DNA from: Paenibacillus taichungensis
GTDB lineage: Bacteria > Bacillota > Bacilli > Paenibacillales > Paenibacillaceae
Reading direction: 5' to 3'
Assembly: GCF_003287275.1 (NCBI RefSeq)
Contig: NZ_QEVW01000017.1
Coordinates: forward strand, 62,001-126,000
DNA: 64,000 nt
The number at the start of each line of letters is the position of its first letter. The stretch's first letter is position 1. Shown here piece after piece: positions 33,456 through 42,050 of the stretch. Under the pieces are notes generated by a model. The model saw only the letters and a list, made by a program, of their open reading frames with translations, was not told where the DNA came from and did no database searches. Both the position numbers and the translations under genes were made by a program.

Positions 33456-35786
33456 TTAAACCAAGGTTTGAAACCGTTTACTGAAAGTAACTTGCTGACC
33501 GGACAGAAGGAGAGAAATTTCTTCCTCTGCATCACTCTCGATTAGAATACCCTCGGACGTGATTGTGATATGCAACAACTGGTTTTGCCAGTAGAGCGGG
33601 AATTTCAAACTGCTCCATGACTCAGGCAGCTTTGGATCGAGATGAAGCTGGCCATCCAACATGCGAACTCCGGCAAATCCCATCACCACACATTCCCATA
33701 TTCCGCCCAGCGAAGCTGAATGGATGCCTGCATCCGAAGAGTGCATATGCGGCCCCAGATCAATCTCGGACGCCCGGCGGAAAAGATCATATGCGAGCGG
33801 ACGATCACCGAAGTCACTGGCAAGAATACTGTGAGTCGACAGGGACAATGAGGAATCATGCAATGTTTTTTCCTCGTAATAGTCATAGTTCGCACGTTTG
33901 ATAGCGGGTTCAAATTTATTCTCAAGCAGGAAGAACAGCATCATGATGTCAGCCTGCTTCGAAATTTGCATTTCACCAACCTGATCCAGGTTGTAGTCAT
34001 TGAAGATGCTGGCAACTTTGGTCTGATTTTTATAAGGAGTAAGATCAATGACTTTCTTCTGCAAGTAAGTATCATCTTGCGGAATAAGTCCCTGTTCATT
34101 CGGCCCTGGCAGATACATTTGATCCAGCTTGTTCCACGCTTCCCGAGCAGATGTCAGGTTAAGCTTCGTAGACAATGCTTTGAGCAACTCAGGTTTCTCC
34201 TGCTGAAGCTGTTCATAATATTGAATAGCCAACTCCATATTGAAATGAGCCATGTGATTAGTAAATGCATTGTTGTCCACATGTTCCTTATACTCATCCG
34301 GTCCAACAACCTCATTGATGTGATAGCGTCCCTTGGACTCATCCCACTCCAGGCGGCTGGCCCAGAACGTTGCTGTATCAAAAATGATCTCGTAGCCATA
34401 TTGATCCATGAACGCCTCATCGCCTGTAGACTGGACGTAATGCCAAACGGCATAAGCGATGTCAGAGGTAATATGCTGTTCAATGAAGCCGGACCAGATC
34501 TTCGTCTGTTCTCCGGTTACGATATCTACATCCCCCCATACCGGTGTAACTTCGCCATCTTCGATCCAGGCTGCTTCCCAAGGATACATAGCTCCTTCGA
34601 ATCCGTTCTCCTTGGCTTTACTTCTAGCTCCATCCAACCCCTGATATCGATATTCCAGCAAGGATCTTGCGATCTTGGGATTGCTGTAGATGAAGAATGG
34701 AAGGATGAAGATTTCCGTATCCCAAAAGGAATGTCCCTTGTACCCTTCACCACTTAATCCTTTCGCCCCGATTCCCATGCGATTATCATGCGCAGGTGTC
34801 ATAATGACGAGGTGATAGATGGCGAAACGGATGGCAAGCTGGTCATACCCACTTGTGCTATCCACTTCAATGTTGTACGTGGACCAGGTATCTGCCCAAG
34901 CGTTAGCGCTTTCACGAAATAGCTGATCATACCCTTTTTGCGACTCTTGCTTCAGTTCTGTCAGTGCAGATTCACGCATTTGATCCAGTGAATATCCACC
35001 GTTGCTGTACACCAGATCGCGGCTGGTATGCACATTCGAGATTTTTTCCAGTGTTACCGATTGTCCGGCTTCCACGGTTACTGTACCTTCGATGCCAACC
35101 TTGCGGCGTCCCATCGTTTGACGCAATTCCGGCTCAACCTTTTCACCATTCAGCTGCCAGTTATGCACCGTATTGGTTACAAAATCAACAGCGGATTGTG
35201 TCGTCGTTGACGTCATTTGAATATATGTCTTTTCAAATATCCGTTTTTCGCCTTCTGTGAAATGCTGCGCACCCGAGTTCGTCCATTGTCCATTAATACC
35301 GGATGCAATGTGAACACGCGCCTGACCATCCAGTGGCTTGATGCTTACAGATGAACCAACCAGATGACGGTTGCTCAAGGAAACAAAGCGACGAAATTGA
35401 AGTTCAAAACTTTCTCCTGTTGGGCTCTGCCATACCACGTTACGGGTCAGCTCACCGTTTTTGAGATTCAGTTGACGACTGTAGCTGATCGTTCTTCCTT
35501 TTTCCAAGCTGAAGTTTTCCCCATTCAGTGTGATAGATAGCTCCGTCACATCTGCTGCATTAGGGAGTTCTGTTACTTCATGCTCATCAAACTTATTGAA
35601 TGTTCCAGCTACGAACCAGTTCCGCACCTGTCCAACATAATTCTCGTCCGTTGCAGAGCGAAGTCCCATGTAGCCGTTTCCAAGTGAGAGCACAGCTTCG
35701 CCTTTCCCTTGATGAGCGGGATCAAACCCGGTTTCAGTTACCAGCCAGTTACTCCATTCTCCTTGTCCTACGTCGTATTTCAGCAA
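33456..35786 (-). CDS. GH65 disaccharide phosphorylase (maltose/kojibiose type)
   Basis: 776 residues, full length for GH65. It breaks an alpha-linked glucose disaccharide with phosphate to glucose plus beta-glucose-1-phosphate. SLGNGYMGLR starts the N-terminal beta-sandwich, GHSFWDTEIF opens the (alpha/alpha)6 barrel, and VVGPDEYKEHVDNNAFTN carries catalytic Glu498. The presence of pgmB confirms that the beta-anomer is produced. Linkage (maltose, kojibiose, nigerose, trehalose) is not decidable by eye. Start TTG 35786 follows GGGGGA. Two LacI-type operators lie 35-80 bases upstream. Confidence 0.92.
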   Translation of the reverse strand: MLKYDVGQGEWSNWLVTETGFDPAHQGKGEAVLSLGNGYMGLRSATDENYVGQVRNWFVAGTFNKFDEHEVTELPNAADVTELSITLNGENFSLEKGRTISYSRQLNLKNGELTRNVVWQSPTGESFELQFRRFVSLSNRHLVGSSVSIKPLDGQARVHIASGINGQWTNSGAQHFTEGEKRIFEKTYIQMTSTTTQSAVDFVTNTVHNWQLNGEKVEPELRQTMGRRKVGIEGTVTVEAGQSVTLEKISNVHTSRDLVYSNGGYSLDQMRESALTELKQESQKGYDQLFRESANAWADTWSTYNIEVDSTSGYDQLAIRFAIYHLVIMTPAHDNRMGIGAKGLSGEGYKGHSFWDTEIFILPFFIYSNPKIARSLLEYRYQGLDGARSKAKENGFEGAMYPWEAAWIEDGEVTPVWGDVDIVTGEQTKIWSGFIEQHITSDIAYAVWHYVQSTGDEAFMDQYGYEIIFDTATFWASRLEWDESKGRYHINEVVGPDEYKEHVDNNAFTNHMAHFNMELAIQYYEQLQQEKPELLKALSTKLNLTSAREAWNKLDQMYLPGPNEQGLIPQDDTYLQKKVIDLTPYKNQTKVASIFNDYNLDQVGEMQISKQADIMMLFFLLENKFEPAIKRANYDYYEEKTLHDSSLSLSTHSILASDFGDRPLAYDLFRRASEIDLGPHMHSSDAGIHSASLGGIWECVVMGFAGVRMLDGQLHLDPKLPESWSSLKFPLYWQNQLLHITITSEGILIESDAEEEISLLLSGQQVTFSKRFQTLV

Positions 35787-35820
35787 TGCGTATTCCCCCT
35801 ATGTCTATCTTATGATGTAT

Positions 35821-35866
35821 CCGAAACGTTTTGGATTCGAGTGAAAATAATACCGAAACGTTTCGG
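35821..35866. promoter_or_regulatory. Twin LacI-type operators before the GH65 operon
   Basis: CCGAAACGTTTTGG (35821-35834) and the perfect palindrome CCGAAACGTTTCGG (35853-35866). Reading on the minus strand, TATTAT immediately follows the palindrome and could be the -10, so binding would block the promoter. Confidence 0.75.
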
Positions 35867-35942
35867 ATTTAATAAAACATTTCGGTGCTCTCTTCAACTC
35901 GTTCATTTTGCAAGCCCTCGTGAACCGTATTCTCAACTAAAC

Positions 35943-36959
35943 TCAGCGACCTGGTTTGGCTGTCGAGGATCTCAAAACCAATTCATTTTGCAAAATATTA
36001 AATTTGGGGCTGTCTTCCGATCTCAGCATGCCCATCAGGAGGTTTGCAGCTTCATGTCCCAACTGATACATGTTCTGTCCGATGGTGGTGAGTGGTGGTT
36101 GAAAATAAGCGGCTGTCGGAATGTCATCAAATCCCACTACAGACAATTCATCCGGTATAGAGATACCTAGTTCATTCGCAGCCTTCATTACACCCAGAGC
36201 CATCATGTCGCTTGCACAAAAGATTGCCGTAATTTCCGGATAAGCCTTCAACAACTCTGAAGTTCGCTGCTGTGCTTCCTCTTCCGTGAAGTTCCCGTTT
36301 ACGATCCATTCAGGCTTTAAGCTCAATCCTGCGCTGCTCATTGCATCGGAATATCCTTCATAGCGCTCTTTGGAAACAAAAGCCTCTGGGTAACCGTTCA
36401 CCATGGCAATCTGCCGATGACCCAAATCAATAAGGTGCTCTACAGCAGTTTGTGCACTTTGTTTGTGATTCGTTGATACAAAACCAACATACTCACTGTG
36501 AATGGGGATATCAATCAATACACAAGGAATGTCACTATCCAATACTTCCTGCAAATACGGATCATCGGTCTTCACACCCTGAAGAATGACACCATCCACC
36601 TTTCGTTCCCTACACAGCTGTGTGTACGTTTTCATCTTTTGCTTCGCTGTATTCGTGCTGAACAAAATCAGATCATAGTCCGAATTGGCAGCGCTATCAT
36701 TAATACCGCAAAGCACTTCGAAAACAAAGTTGTTATCGATGTTTTTGTACGTCATGCCTGATACGAGCAACCCCAGCGTTTTGGTTTCCTTCATGACCAG
36801 GCCTCTCGCAAGACCATTTGGACTATAATTCAGGGTTTCGGCGGCTTCTTTAATCCGTTTGCGCGTACTATCGCTGACGTCCGAGTACCCATTCAAAGCT
36901 CTGGATACGGTCGTAATCGAAAATCCCGTCATTTGTGATATGTCTTTAATTGTAGCCAA
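35943..36959 (-). CDS. LacI-family regulator of the GH65 operon
   Basis: 338 residues. I start at TTG 36959, seven bases after GGAGG; the open frame continues to 37067 but that part has no site and is unlike the family. ATIKDISQMTGFSITTVSRALNGYSDVSDSTRKRI is reduced here to its pattern: a LacI HTH with TTVSRALN, then a periplasmic-binding-like sensor domain (GVILQG, GYSDAM, AIFCASDMMALGVM, SVVGFDDIP). It sits just upstream of the GH65 operon. Its operator copy at 36970-36983 overlaps its own ribosome binding site, which implies self-repression. Confidence 0.9.
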   Translation of the reverse strand: MATIKDISQMTGFSITTVSRALNGYSDVSDSTRKRIKEAAETLNYSPNGLARGLVMKETKTLGLLVSGMTYKNIDNNFVFEVLCGINDSAANSDYDLILFSTNTAKQKMKTYTQLCRERKVDGVILQGVKTDDPYLQEVLDSDIPCVLIDIPIHSEYVGFVSTNHKQSAQTAVEHLIDLGHRQIAMVNGYPEAFVSKERYEGYSDAMSSAGLSLKPEWIVNGNFTEEEAQQRTSELLKAYPEITAIFCASDMMALGVMKAANELGISIPDELSVVGFDDIPTAAYFQPPLTTIGQNMYQLGHEAANLLMGMLRSEDSPKFNILQNELVLRSSTAKPGR

Positions 36960-36969
36960 TTGCTTTCCT

Positions 36970-36983
36970 CCAAAACGTTTCGG
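36970..36983. promoter_or_regulatory. Third copy of the LacI-type operator, at the regulator's own start
   Basis: CCAAAACGTTTCGG differs by one base from the palindrome at 35853-35866 and touches the GGAGG of the regulator gene. Confidence 0.7.
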
Positions 36984-37113
36984 ATTACTTATATTTCTGA
37001 GTATACGGATTCGAGAAGAAAAATCAAGAACTTTTTTCGACAATATTTTCGCCTTTTCGGAACTCATCTATCCCATTACCTTATTCTATCCGCATTCCGT
37101 TCAATCAAATAGG

Positions 37114-37152
37114 TAAAAAAAATCTCCCGACCTTTTAATAAAGTCGGGAGAT
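37114..37152 (-). terminator. Terminator of the quinol oxidase operon
   Basis: ATCTCCCGAC and GTCGGGAGAT form a perfect 10-pair stem with an AT loop; eight T follow on the minus strand. Confidence 0.92.
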
Positions 37153-37174
37153 CCCTTAAGCTATTGCATAAAAC

Positions 37175-37504
37175 TTAATGCGCAACTGTATTATTCAACA
37201 TGATCCAGATGGAACCAATAACGATGGTCAACATGATCAACAGACCAAAGATCAAAGCCATTACATTCCAGCGTGGCTTCTCCGATTCACGGATATGCAT
37301 GAAGAAGAAGAGTTGAACCACAAACTGAAGTCCTGCTGTTACCAGAACGACACTCAGCGCTGCTGTTCTGCCCATCATGTCATTCAGAACCACTACCAAA
37401 GGGATAATGGTCAGGACAACGGACAGAATGAAGCCGATGACATAGGACTTGAGTGAACCATGCTGTTCGTGGCCATGGGACTCATGTGAGTTATGCTCTG
37501 CCAT
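37175..37504 (-). CDS. qoxD: Quinol oxidase subunit IV
   Basis: 109 residues, three hydrophobic helices, matching the CyoD/QoxD/CtaF small subunit that helps assemble the oxidase. The helix pattern includes LQFVVQLFFFMHI and a conserved charged HIRESEKPRWN loop. The N-terminus is His-rich (HNSHESHGHEQHG). Its ATG directly follows the TAG of the subunit III gene, so translation is coupled. Last gene of the operon. Confidence 0.92.
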   Translation of the reverse strand: MAEHNSHESHGHEQHGSLKSYVIGFILSVVLTIIPLVVVLNDMMGRTAALSVVLVTAGLQFVVQLFFFMHIRESEKPRWNVMALIFGLLIMLTIVIGSIWIMLNNTVAH

Positions 37505-38125
37505 CTACATCACCCCCATCAGATAGACGATCGACAGGAGGAAAATCCAGACGACGTCCAAGAAGTGCCAGTACAAGCTGATTACGTTGATTTTACCGCG
37601 AGTTACATCGGTAATTCCACGTTTTTTCAGTTGCAGCATTAATCCGATCATCCAGATCAGACCTAGCGATACGTGAAGTCCGTGAGTACCCACAAGGGTG
37701 AAGAACGCACCAGAAGCTGCACTCGTTGTATAACTGAACCCTTCATGAATCAACTCAATAAACTCCGTTACTTCCAGGGCGATAAAGCTCGCACCCAGAA
37801 CAGCTGTAACTGCCAGCCAGCTGATCAATTGCTTCACCTTGCCCTGATTCATGGCAAGAACCGCAAGTCCACTTGTGAATGAACTTGTAAGCAAGATAAA
37901 TGTTTCGGCAATAACGCCAGGCATTTTGATCAATTCAGACAACACAGGTCCGCCCGCCGTATTGTCACGCAACACAATAAAGGTTGCGAACAATACGGAG
38001 AACAGGATAACGTCGGAAATCAGGAAGAACCAGAATCCGAGTATTTTCAATTCTTGCGGGTCATGGTGACCATGGTCATGATCATGTGCATGGTCATGAC
38101 CGTGCTTCGCGGCTGCTTGAGCCAT
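37505..38125 (-). CDS. qoxC: Quinol oxidase subunit III
   Basis: 206 residues, five helices as in quinol oxidases (cytochrome c oxidases often have seven). FWFFLISDVILFSVLFATF and GTHGLHVSLGLIWM are family motifs. The first 25 residues are a His/Asp tract (HGHDHAHDHDHGHH) of unknown role. Its ATG abuts the TAA of subunit I. The subunit stabilises proton pumping by subunit I; it has no redox centre. Confidence 0.93.
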   Translation of the reverse strand: MAQAAAKHGHDHAHDHDHGHHDPQELKILGFWFFLISDVILFSVLFATFIVLRDNTAGGPVLSELIKMPGVIAETFILLTSSFTSGLAVLAMNQGKVKQLISWLAVTAVLGASFIALEVTEFIELIHEGFSYTTSAASGAFFTLVGTHGLHVSLGLIWMIGLMLQLKKRGITDVTRGKINVISLYWHFLDVVWIFLLSIVYLMGVM

Positions 38126-40096
38126 TTATACCGACCCCCTTAACGACGCTTCGGTACGCTTAATTTCGTCAACCGGAATATAATAATCCGTATCGTATGA
38201 GAATGAACGAGCGATCATGCAAATTCCTACGCCAGCGAGTCCAAGAATCGCCATCCACAGCCATCCGAATACAAAGCCGAAACCGGCGATGAACCAGAAT
38301 ATAGACATAATGAACGGAATCGCGGAATTCTTAGGCATATGAATCGGCTCAAGCGGCTGTTCAGGTGGATAAATTCCTTTTGCACGACGTTCTTTCTCTT
38401 CCCACCACTCATCAATATCATCTCCGCGCGGTGTAATGGCGAAGTTATATTCAGGAGCAGGTGAAGGAATCGACCACTCGAGCGTACGACCACCCCAAGG
38501 GTCGCCAGAAGCTTTGAGTGTTTTGTATTTCCGAATGCCGTCTGCGATTTGTGCAACCTGGAACAAGAATCCGACACCCATCAGGAATGCCCCGATTGTG
38601 GATACAAAGTTCAGTTCCCACCAGCCAGTATCCCAGCCATAGGTGCTCAGACGACGTGTCATACCCATCAAACCGACAGCGTACTGCGGCATGAAGCAGA
38701 CATAGAAACCGATATTCCAAGTCCAGAAAGCCCATTTACCCAGTTTTTCAGGTAGTTGGAATCCAAACATTTTAGGCCACCAGTAGTACAGACCTGCGAA
38801 GTATCCGAATACTACACCACCAATCAATACTTGGTGGAAGTGGGCAATCAGGAAGTAACTGTTGTGGAACTGGAAGTCAGCAGGTGCAACGGACAACATA
38901 ACCCCCGTCATCCCCCCGACGATAAAGCATGGTATAAATGCTATTGTCCATAGCATCGGGGTATCCATGCGTATCCTTCCCCGGAACATGGTAAACAGCC
39001 AGTTAAATATTTTAACCCCTGTTGGTATGGCAATCAACATCGTGGTAACGGCGAAGAATGCATTAACGTCTGCTCCCGAACCCATCGTGAAGAAGTGATG
39101 CGCCCATGTAAAGAAGGACAGGAAGCTAATGATCAGCATCGCAAATACCATTGATTTGTAACCAAACAATTTTTTCTTCGAGAATGTACTTACAATCTCG
39201 GAGAACACACCGAATGCCGGCAAGACAACGATATATACCTCAGGGTGACCCCACATCCAGATCAAGTTGATATACATCATCGGATTACCGCCCAGATCAA
39301 GTGTGAAGAAATGCGCCCCCGCAAACCTGTCGAGGAAGAGCAAAGCAAGTGTCACTGTCAAGATTGGGAATGCAAACAGAATGATAATACAAGTGGAGAA
39401 TACCGACCATGTAAACATCGGCATTTTCATCCATTTCATGCCTGGCGCACGCATTTTAATGATGGTAACCAGGAAGTTGATACCGGTAGCCAGGGAACCG
39501 ATACCCGAAATCTGAATACCCCATATATAGAAGTTTTGTCCCACCCCCGGGCTATGCGATAGCTCCGATAAAGGTGGATAACTGAGCCAGCCTGCGTCCG
39601 GTGAACCACCGATAACGAAGGACAGGTTGAACAGCATTGCTCCCAGGAAGAATAACCAGAAGCTCAGTGCATTCAGGAATGGGAACGCAACGTCCCTTGC
39701 CCCGATTTGAAGCGGTACAATAACATTAAATAAACCGAACATAAACGGCATCGCCATGAATAGGATCATGATCGTACCATGAGTCGTAAAGACCTGATTA
39801 TAGTGCTCGGGATGTAAGAAATCCATGTTAGGCATAGCTAGCTGAAGACGCATCATCAGTGCATCCACACCACCACGGAAAAGCATGATAATGGAAGCAA
39901 TAATATACATAATACCGATCTTTTTATGATCGACGGTAGTTAACCAGTTACGCCAGAGCCAGCCCCATTTTTTGAAATAAGTCAGCACCGCTACGATGGT
40001 AATCATCGTAATTCCGATCGCTACGTCCGCACCATAAATCAGCGGATCACCGGTAACGAAAAACTCCGATGCAAACTCCTTAAGTCTCTCTAACAT
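38126..40096 (-). CDS. qoxB: Quinol oxidase subunit I
   Basis: 656 residues, haem-copper oxidase catalytic subunit with about 14-15 helices. WGHPEVYIVVLPAFG holds CuB His and the cross-linked Tyr; WAHHFFTMG has two more CuB His; HNSYFLIAHFHQVL carries the haem ligands. LTTVDHKKIGIMYI and FTTHGTIMILFMAMPF are also conserved. It oxidises menaquinol and reduces oxygen to water while pumping protons across the membrane. AAAGGAGG precedes ATG 40096. Confidence 0.96.
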   Translation of the reverse strand: MLERLKEFASEFFVTGDPLIYGADVAIGITMITIVAVLTYFKKWGWLWRNWLTTVDHKKIGIMYIIASIIMLFRGGVDALMMRLQLAMPNMDFLHPEHYNQVFTTHGTIMILFMAMPFMFGLFNVIVPLQIGARDVAFPFLNALSFWLFFLGAMLFNLSFVIGGSPDAGWLSYPPLSELSHSPGVGQNFYIWGIQISGIGSLATGINFLVTIIKMRAPGMKWMKMPMFTWSVFSTCIIILFAFPILTVTLALLFLDRFAGAHFFTLDLGGNPMMYINLIWMWGHPEVYIVVLPAFGVFSEIVSTFSKKKLFGYKSMVFAMLIISFLSFFTWAHHFFTMGSGADVNAFFAVTTMLIAIPTGVKIFNWLFTMFRGRIRMDTPMLWTIAFIPCFIVGGMTGVMLSVAPADFQFHNSYFLIAHFHQVLIGGVVFGYFAGLYYWWPKMFGFQLPEKLGKWAFWTWNIGFYVCFMPQYAVGLMGMTRRLSTYGWDTGWWELNFVSTIGAFLMGVGFLFQVAQIADGIRKYKTLKASGDPWGGRTLEWSIPSPAPEYNFAITPRGDDIDEWWEEKERRAKGIYPPEQPLEPIHMPKNSAIPFIMSIFWFIAGFGFVFGWLWMAILGLAGVGICMIARSFSYDTDYYIPVDEIKRTEASLRGSV

Positions 40097-40117
40097 TGGG
40101 GGCCTCCTTTCGAATCT

Positions 40118-41071
40118 TTAGTTAGCACTCTTGTCCACGTCTTGCGTAGTAATCTCTTTGGCACCAGAAGCTTCACCGTGTTTACTGTGAGCACTTTGAC
40201 CATCAACAACATACTTGGTCACGATGTCCTGGAACAATCCTTCTGGGAAGGAAGAATAATAAGCTACATTGCTTGTTCCCGGTTCCGCCAGTGTTTTATA
40301 CATTTCTTGCGTCAGCGGTTGGGATTGTAGTTTCACTTCATTCACCCATTTGTCGAAATCTTCATCTGATGTAGCATTGACATCAAAACGCATTTGGGCA
40401 AAATGTTCACCGGTAAAGTTGGCACCTGAACCCCAATATTGACCTTCATGATCAGCTTGCAAGTACAAGGTCATCGCCATACCCGACATTGTATAAATCT
40501 GTCCACCAAGCTGCGGAATCCAGAACGAGTTCATCGGTGAATCCGCGGTGAGCTCAAATTTTACGGGCCGGTCTGCCGGGATATTCAACGTGTTGACCGT
40601 TGCAATACCTTGCTCCGGATACATAAACAACCATTTCCAGTCCAGTGAAGATACTTGAATGGTCACCGGTGCTTTCTCGGAAGCCATTGGCTTCGAAGGT
40701 TCCAGATCATAGGTGTAGCGAATGGTTACAATCGCCAGCAAACCAATAATGATAATCGGAACGGTCCACCAGATAGCCTCCGCTTTAGTGCTATGAGACC
40801 AGTTAGGCTCATATGCAGATTTATTGTCCGGTTTGTCGCGGTAACGCCATACAATTACTGCAGACAAAATCAATACAGGCACAATAACGACTGCACACAG
40901 AATTGTCGAAATGACAATCAAATCTCTCTGCGAAGCGCCAATAGGCCCTTTCGGATCCAGAACAACGTACTGCCCGCCTGCCAGCATTGGCCAGACAATC
41001 AATGCAATTGTAACCAACGTCAGGACAACCGGAATGATTATCCGAATTAGCGACCTAGGTTTCTTGTTCAT
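40118..41071 (-). CDS. qoxA: Quinol oxidase subunit II, without lipobox or CuA site
   Basis: 317 residues: a hydrophobic N-terminal segment, VVLDPKGPIGASQRDLI, a second helix, then an external cupredoxin domain (VSSLDWKWLFMYPEQGIATVN; SFWIPQLGGQIYTM; FAQMRFDV). The CuA cysteines of cytochrome c oxidases are absent, which identifies a quinol oxidase. Bacillus QoxA and E. coli CyoA have a lipobox Cys shortly before LDPKG; here the equivalent stretch reads PMLAGGQYVV with no Cys, so it is probably not lipidated and keeps its first helix. First gene of the operon; GGAGAGGGG precedes ATG 41071. Confidence 0.92.
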   Translation of the reverse strand: MNKKPRSLIRIIIPVVLTLVTIALIVWPMLAGGQYVVLDPKGPIGASQRDLIVISTILCAVVIVPVLILSAVIVWRYRDKPDNKSAYEPNWSHSTKAEAIWWTVPIIIIGLLAIVTIRYTYDLEPSKPMASEKAPVTIQVSSLDWKWLFMYPEQGIATVNTLNIPADRPVKFELTADSPMNSFWIPQLGGQIYTMSGMAMTLYLQADHEGQYWGSGANFTGEHFAQMRFDVNATSDEDFDKWVNEVKLQSQPLTQEMYKTLAEPGTSNVAYYSSFPEGLFQDIVTKYVVDGQSAHSKHGEASGAKEITTQDVDKSAN

Positions 41072-41200
41072 CTTGATCCCCTCTCCTTAAATTCGCTCAT
41101 ACTGAAAAAACAGTATACTACTCTCTTCCTTCTAAAGATATCAGAAATGAGCAACTTTTTTGTTCATGTTAACAAATTTGTCGATTTTGCACCTTAAATG

Positions 41201-41218
41201 TGTGAATTTTTTCTCACA
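41201..41218. promoter_or_regulatory. Inverted repeat upstream of the quinol oxidase operon
   Basis: TGTGA (41201-41205) and TCACA (41214-41218) with an eight-base T-rich spacer. It resembles Rex or FNR half-sites, but the spacer is longer than the usual six. The rest of 41072-41270 is AT-rich with an AGTATACT palindrome (41110) and no clear -35/-10. Confidence 0.3.
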
Positions 41219-41274
41219 AATCGCTTGCATACTTGATATTTCCTCATTGTAATCTTTACACTTCAAGTCACAAA

Positions 41275-41326
41275 ATAAAACCCTTTGCAGTCCCGTTGAA
41301 CAGTATCAACGAATCCGCAAAGGGCT
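41275..41326 (-). terminator. Terminator after the 41389-41652 membrane protein
   Basis: CCCTTTGC (41281-41288) pairs with GCAAAGGG (41317-41324), inner GTTG with CAAC; TTTTATTTTG follows on the minus strand. Confidence 0.75.
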
Positions 41327-41388
41327 TTATTGACCGGGATTCCGGGTGCTCATCCAGTCTTATTATGAACGAATTAACGCAAGATTAT

Positions 41389-41652
41389 TTAATCGGCGCC
41401 TTCGTCTTCCCGGCGTGTATGAACTAGTCCAATCGATTTGGCAATTACATAAATAAATACACTACCCACCAAGAAACCGATACCCACCATTAATCCGAGG
41501 TTGCGATCATTAAAATCATTCAGGTTAATCAGGCACATGATTACTCCCGTAATGAGGGCAATCCAAGCCAGAACTGTCATCGTTAGCACTGCACGCCGCA
41601 TATTTTTATCTTTGCGCTCCAATTGGCTTACCATTGCTGTCTTCGATGCCAT
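41389..41652 (-). CDS. Small two-helix membrane protein, unknown function
   Basis: 87 residues from ATG 41652, eight bases after AAGGAAG; an in-frame extension upstream has no site. A basic N-terminal region (ERKDKNMRR) precedes two hydrophobic helices (AVLTMTVLAWIALITGVIMCLI; LGLMVGIGFLVGSVFIYVIAKSI) and a charged tail. I do not recognise a family. It lies upstream of the quinol oxidase operon but has its own terminator. A cre-like TGTAAGTGCTTTCC lies about 25 bases upstream. Confidence 0.7.
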   Translation of the reverse strand: MASKTAMVSQLERKDKNMRRAVLTMTVLAWIALITGVIMCLINLNDFNDRNLGLMVGIGFLVGSVFIYVIAKSIGLVHTRREDEGAD

Positions 41653-41676
41653 AGTAAACACTTCCTTTTCCCTTTT

Positions 41677-41690
41677 TGTAAGTGCTTTCC
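41677..41690. promoter_or_regulatory. cre-like 14-mer before the small membrane protein
   Basis: TGTAAGTGCTTTCC is close to the motif found downstream of three promoters at 45940-50063. TTGACT (minus strand, near 41730) could be a -35. Confidence 0.35.
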
Positions 41691-41906
41691 TTATACCAAT
41701 ATACCACATCAGTATGATTTTTAGTCAACAAATGTTCAAATTTCTTTCGCAATTTGGACACTTTATTTGTATTTTAACTGTTGACAAGGACCAGATCACT
41801 TCTTCTTACTTCTTATAACCCAAAAACGCTCTTCTCATAACATGAAACAGCTCAAGCCTTATGAAACCTTCATGAACATGTGCACTCTTTGCTGAAAATA
41901 AATAAC

Positions 41907-41947
41907 AAAAAAAGACGGTGCACCGGATTTCCGATGTACCGTCTTTT
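41907..41947 (-). terminator. Terminator of the GH95-GH1 operon
   Basis: AAAAAAGACGGT and ACCGTCTTTTTT pair with a short inner stem, CACCGG/CCGATG; T-run on both sides. It is about 100 bases after the GH1 stop. The remaining sequence between it and 42050 shows nothing else. Confidence 0.85.
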
Positions 41948-42050
41948 TTCTGATTAAACAGGTGTTACCCTGCATTTAACAATTGAACTAACATTATTAC
42001 TTATTTTATATCAGGTTCAAACACTTCTTCCTCAACATTGAAGTTACAGC

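Noticed and set aside
41201..41218. Rex or FNR site for the quinol oxidase operon
   Set aside because: Half-sites TGTGA/TCACA are separated by eight bases instead of six and the inner bases do not match either consensus. Kept only as a weak inverted repeat.
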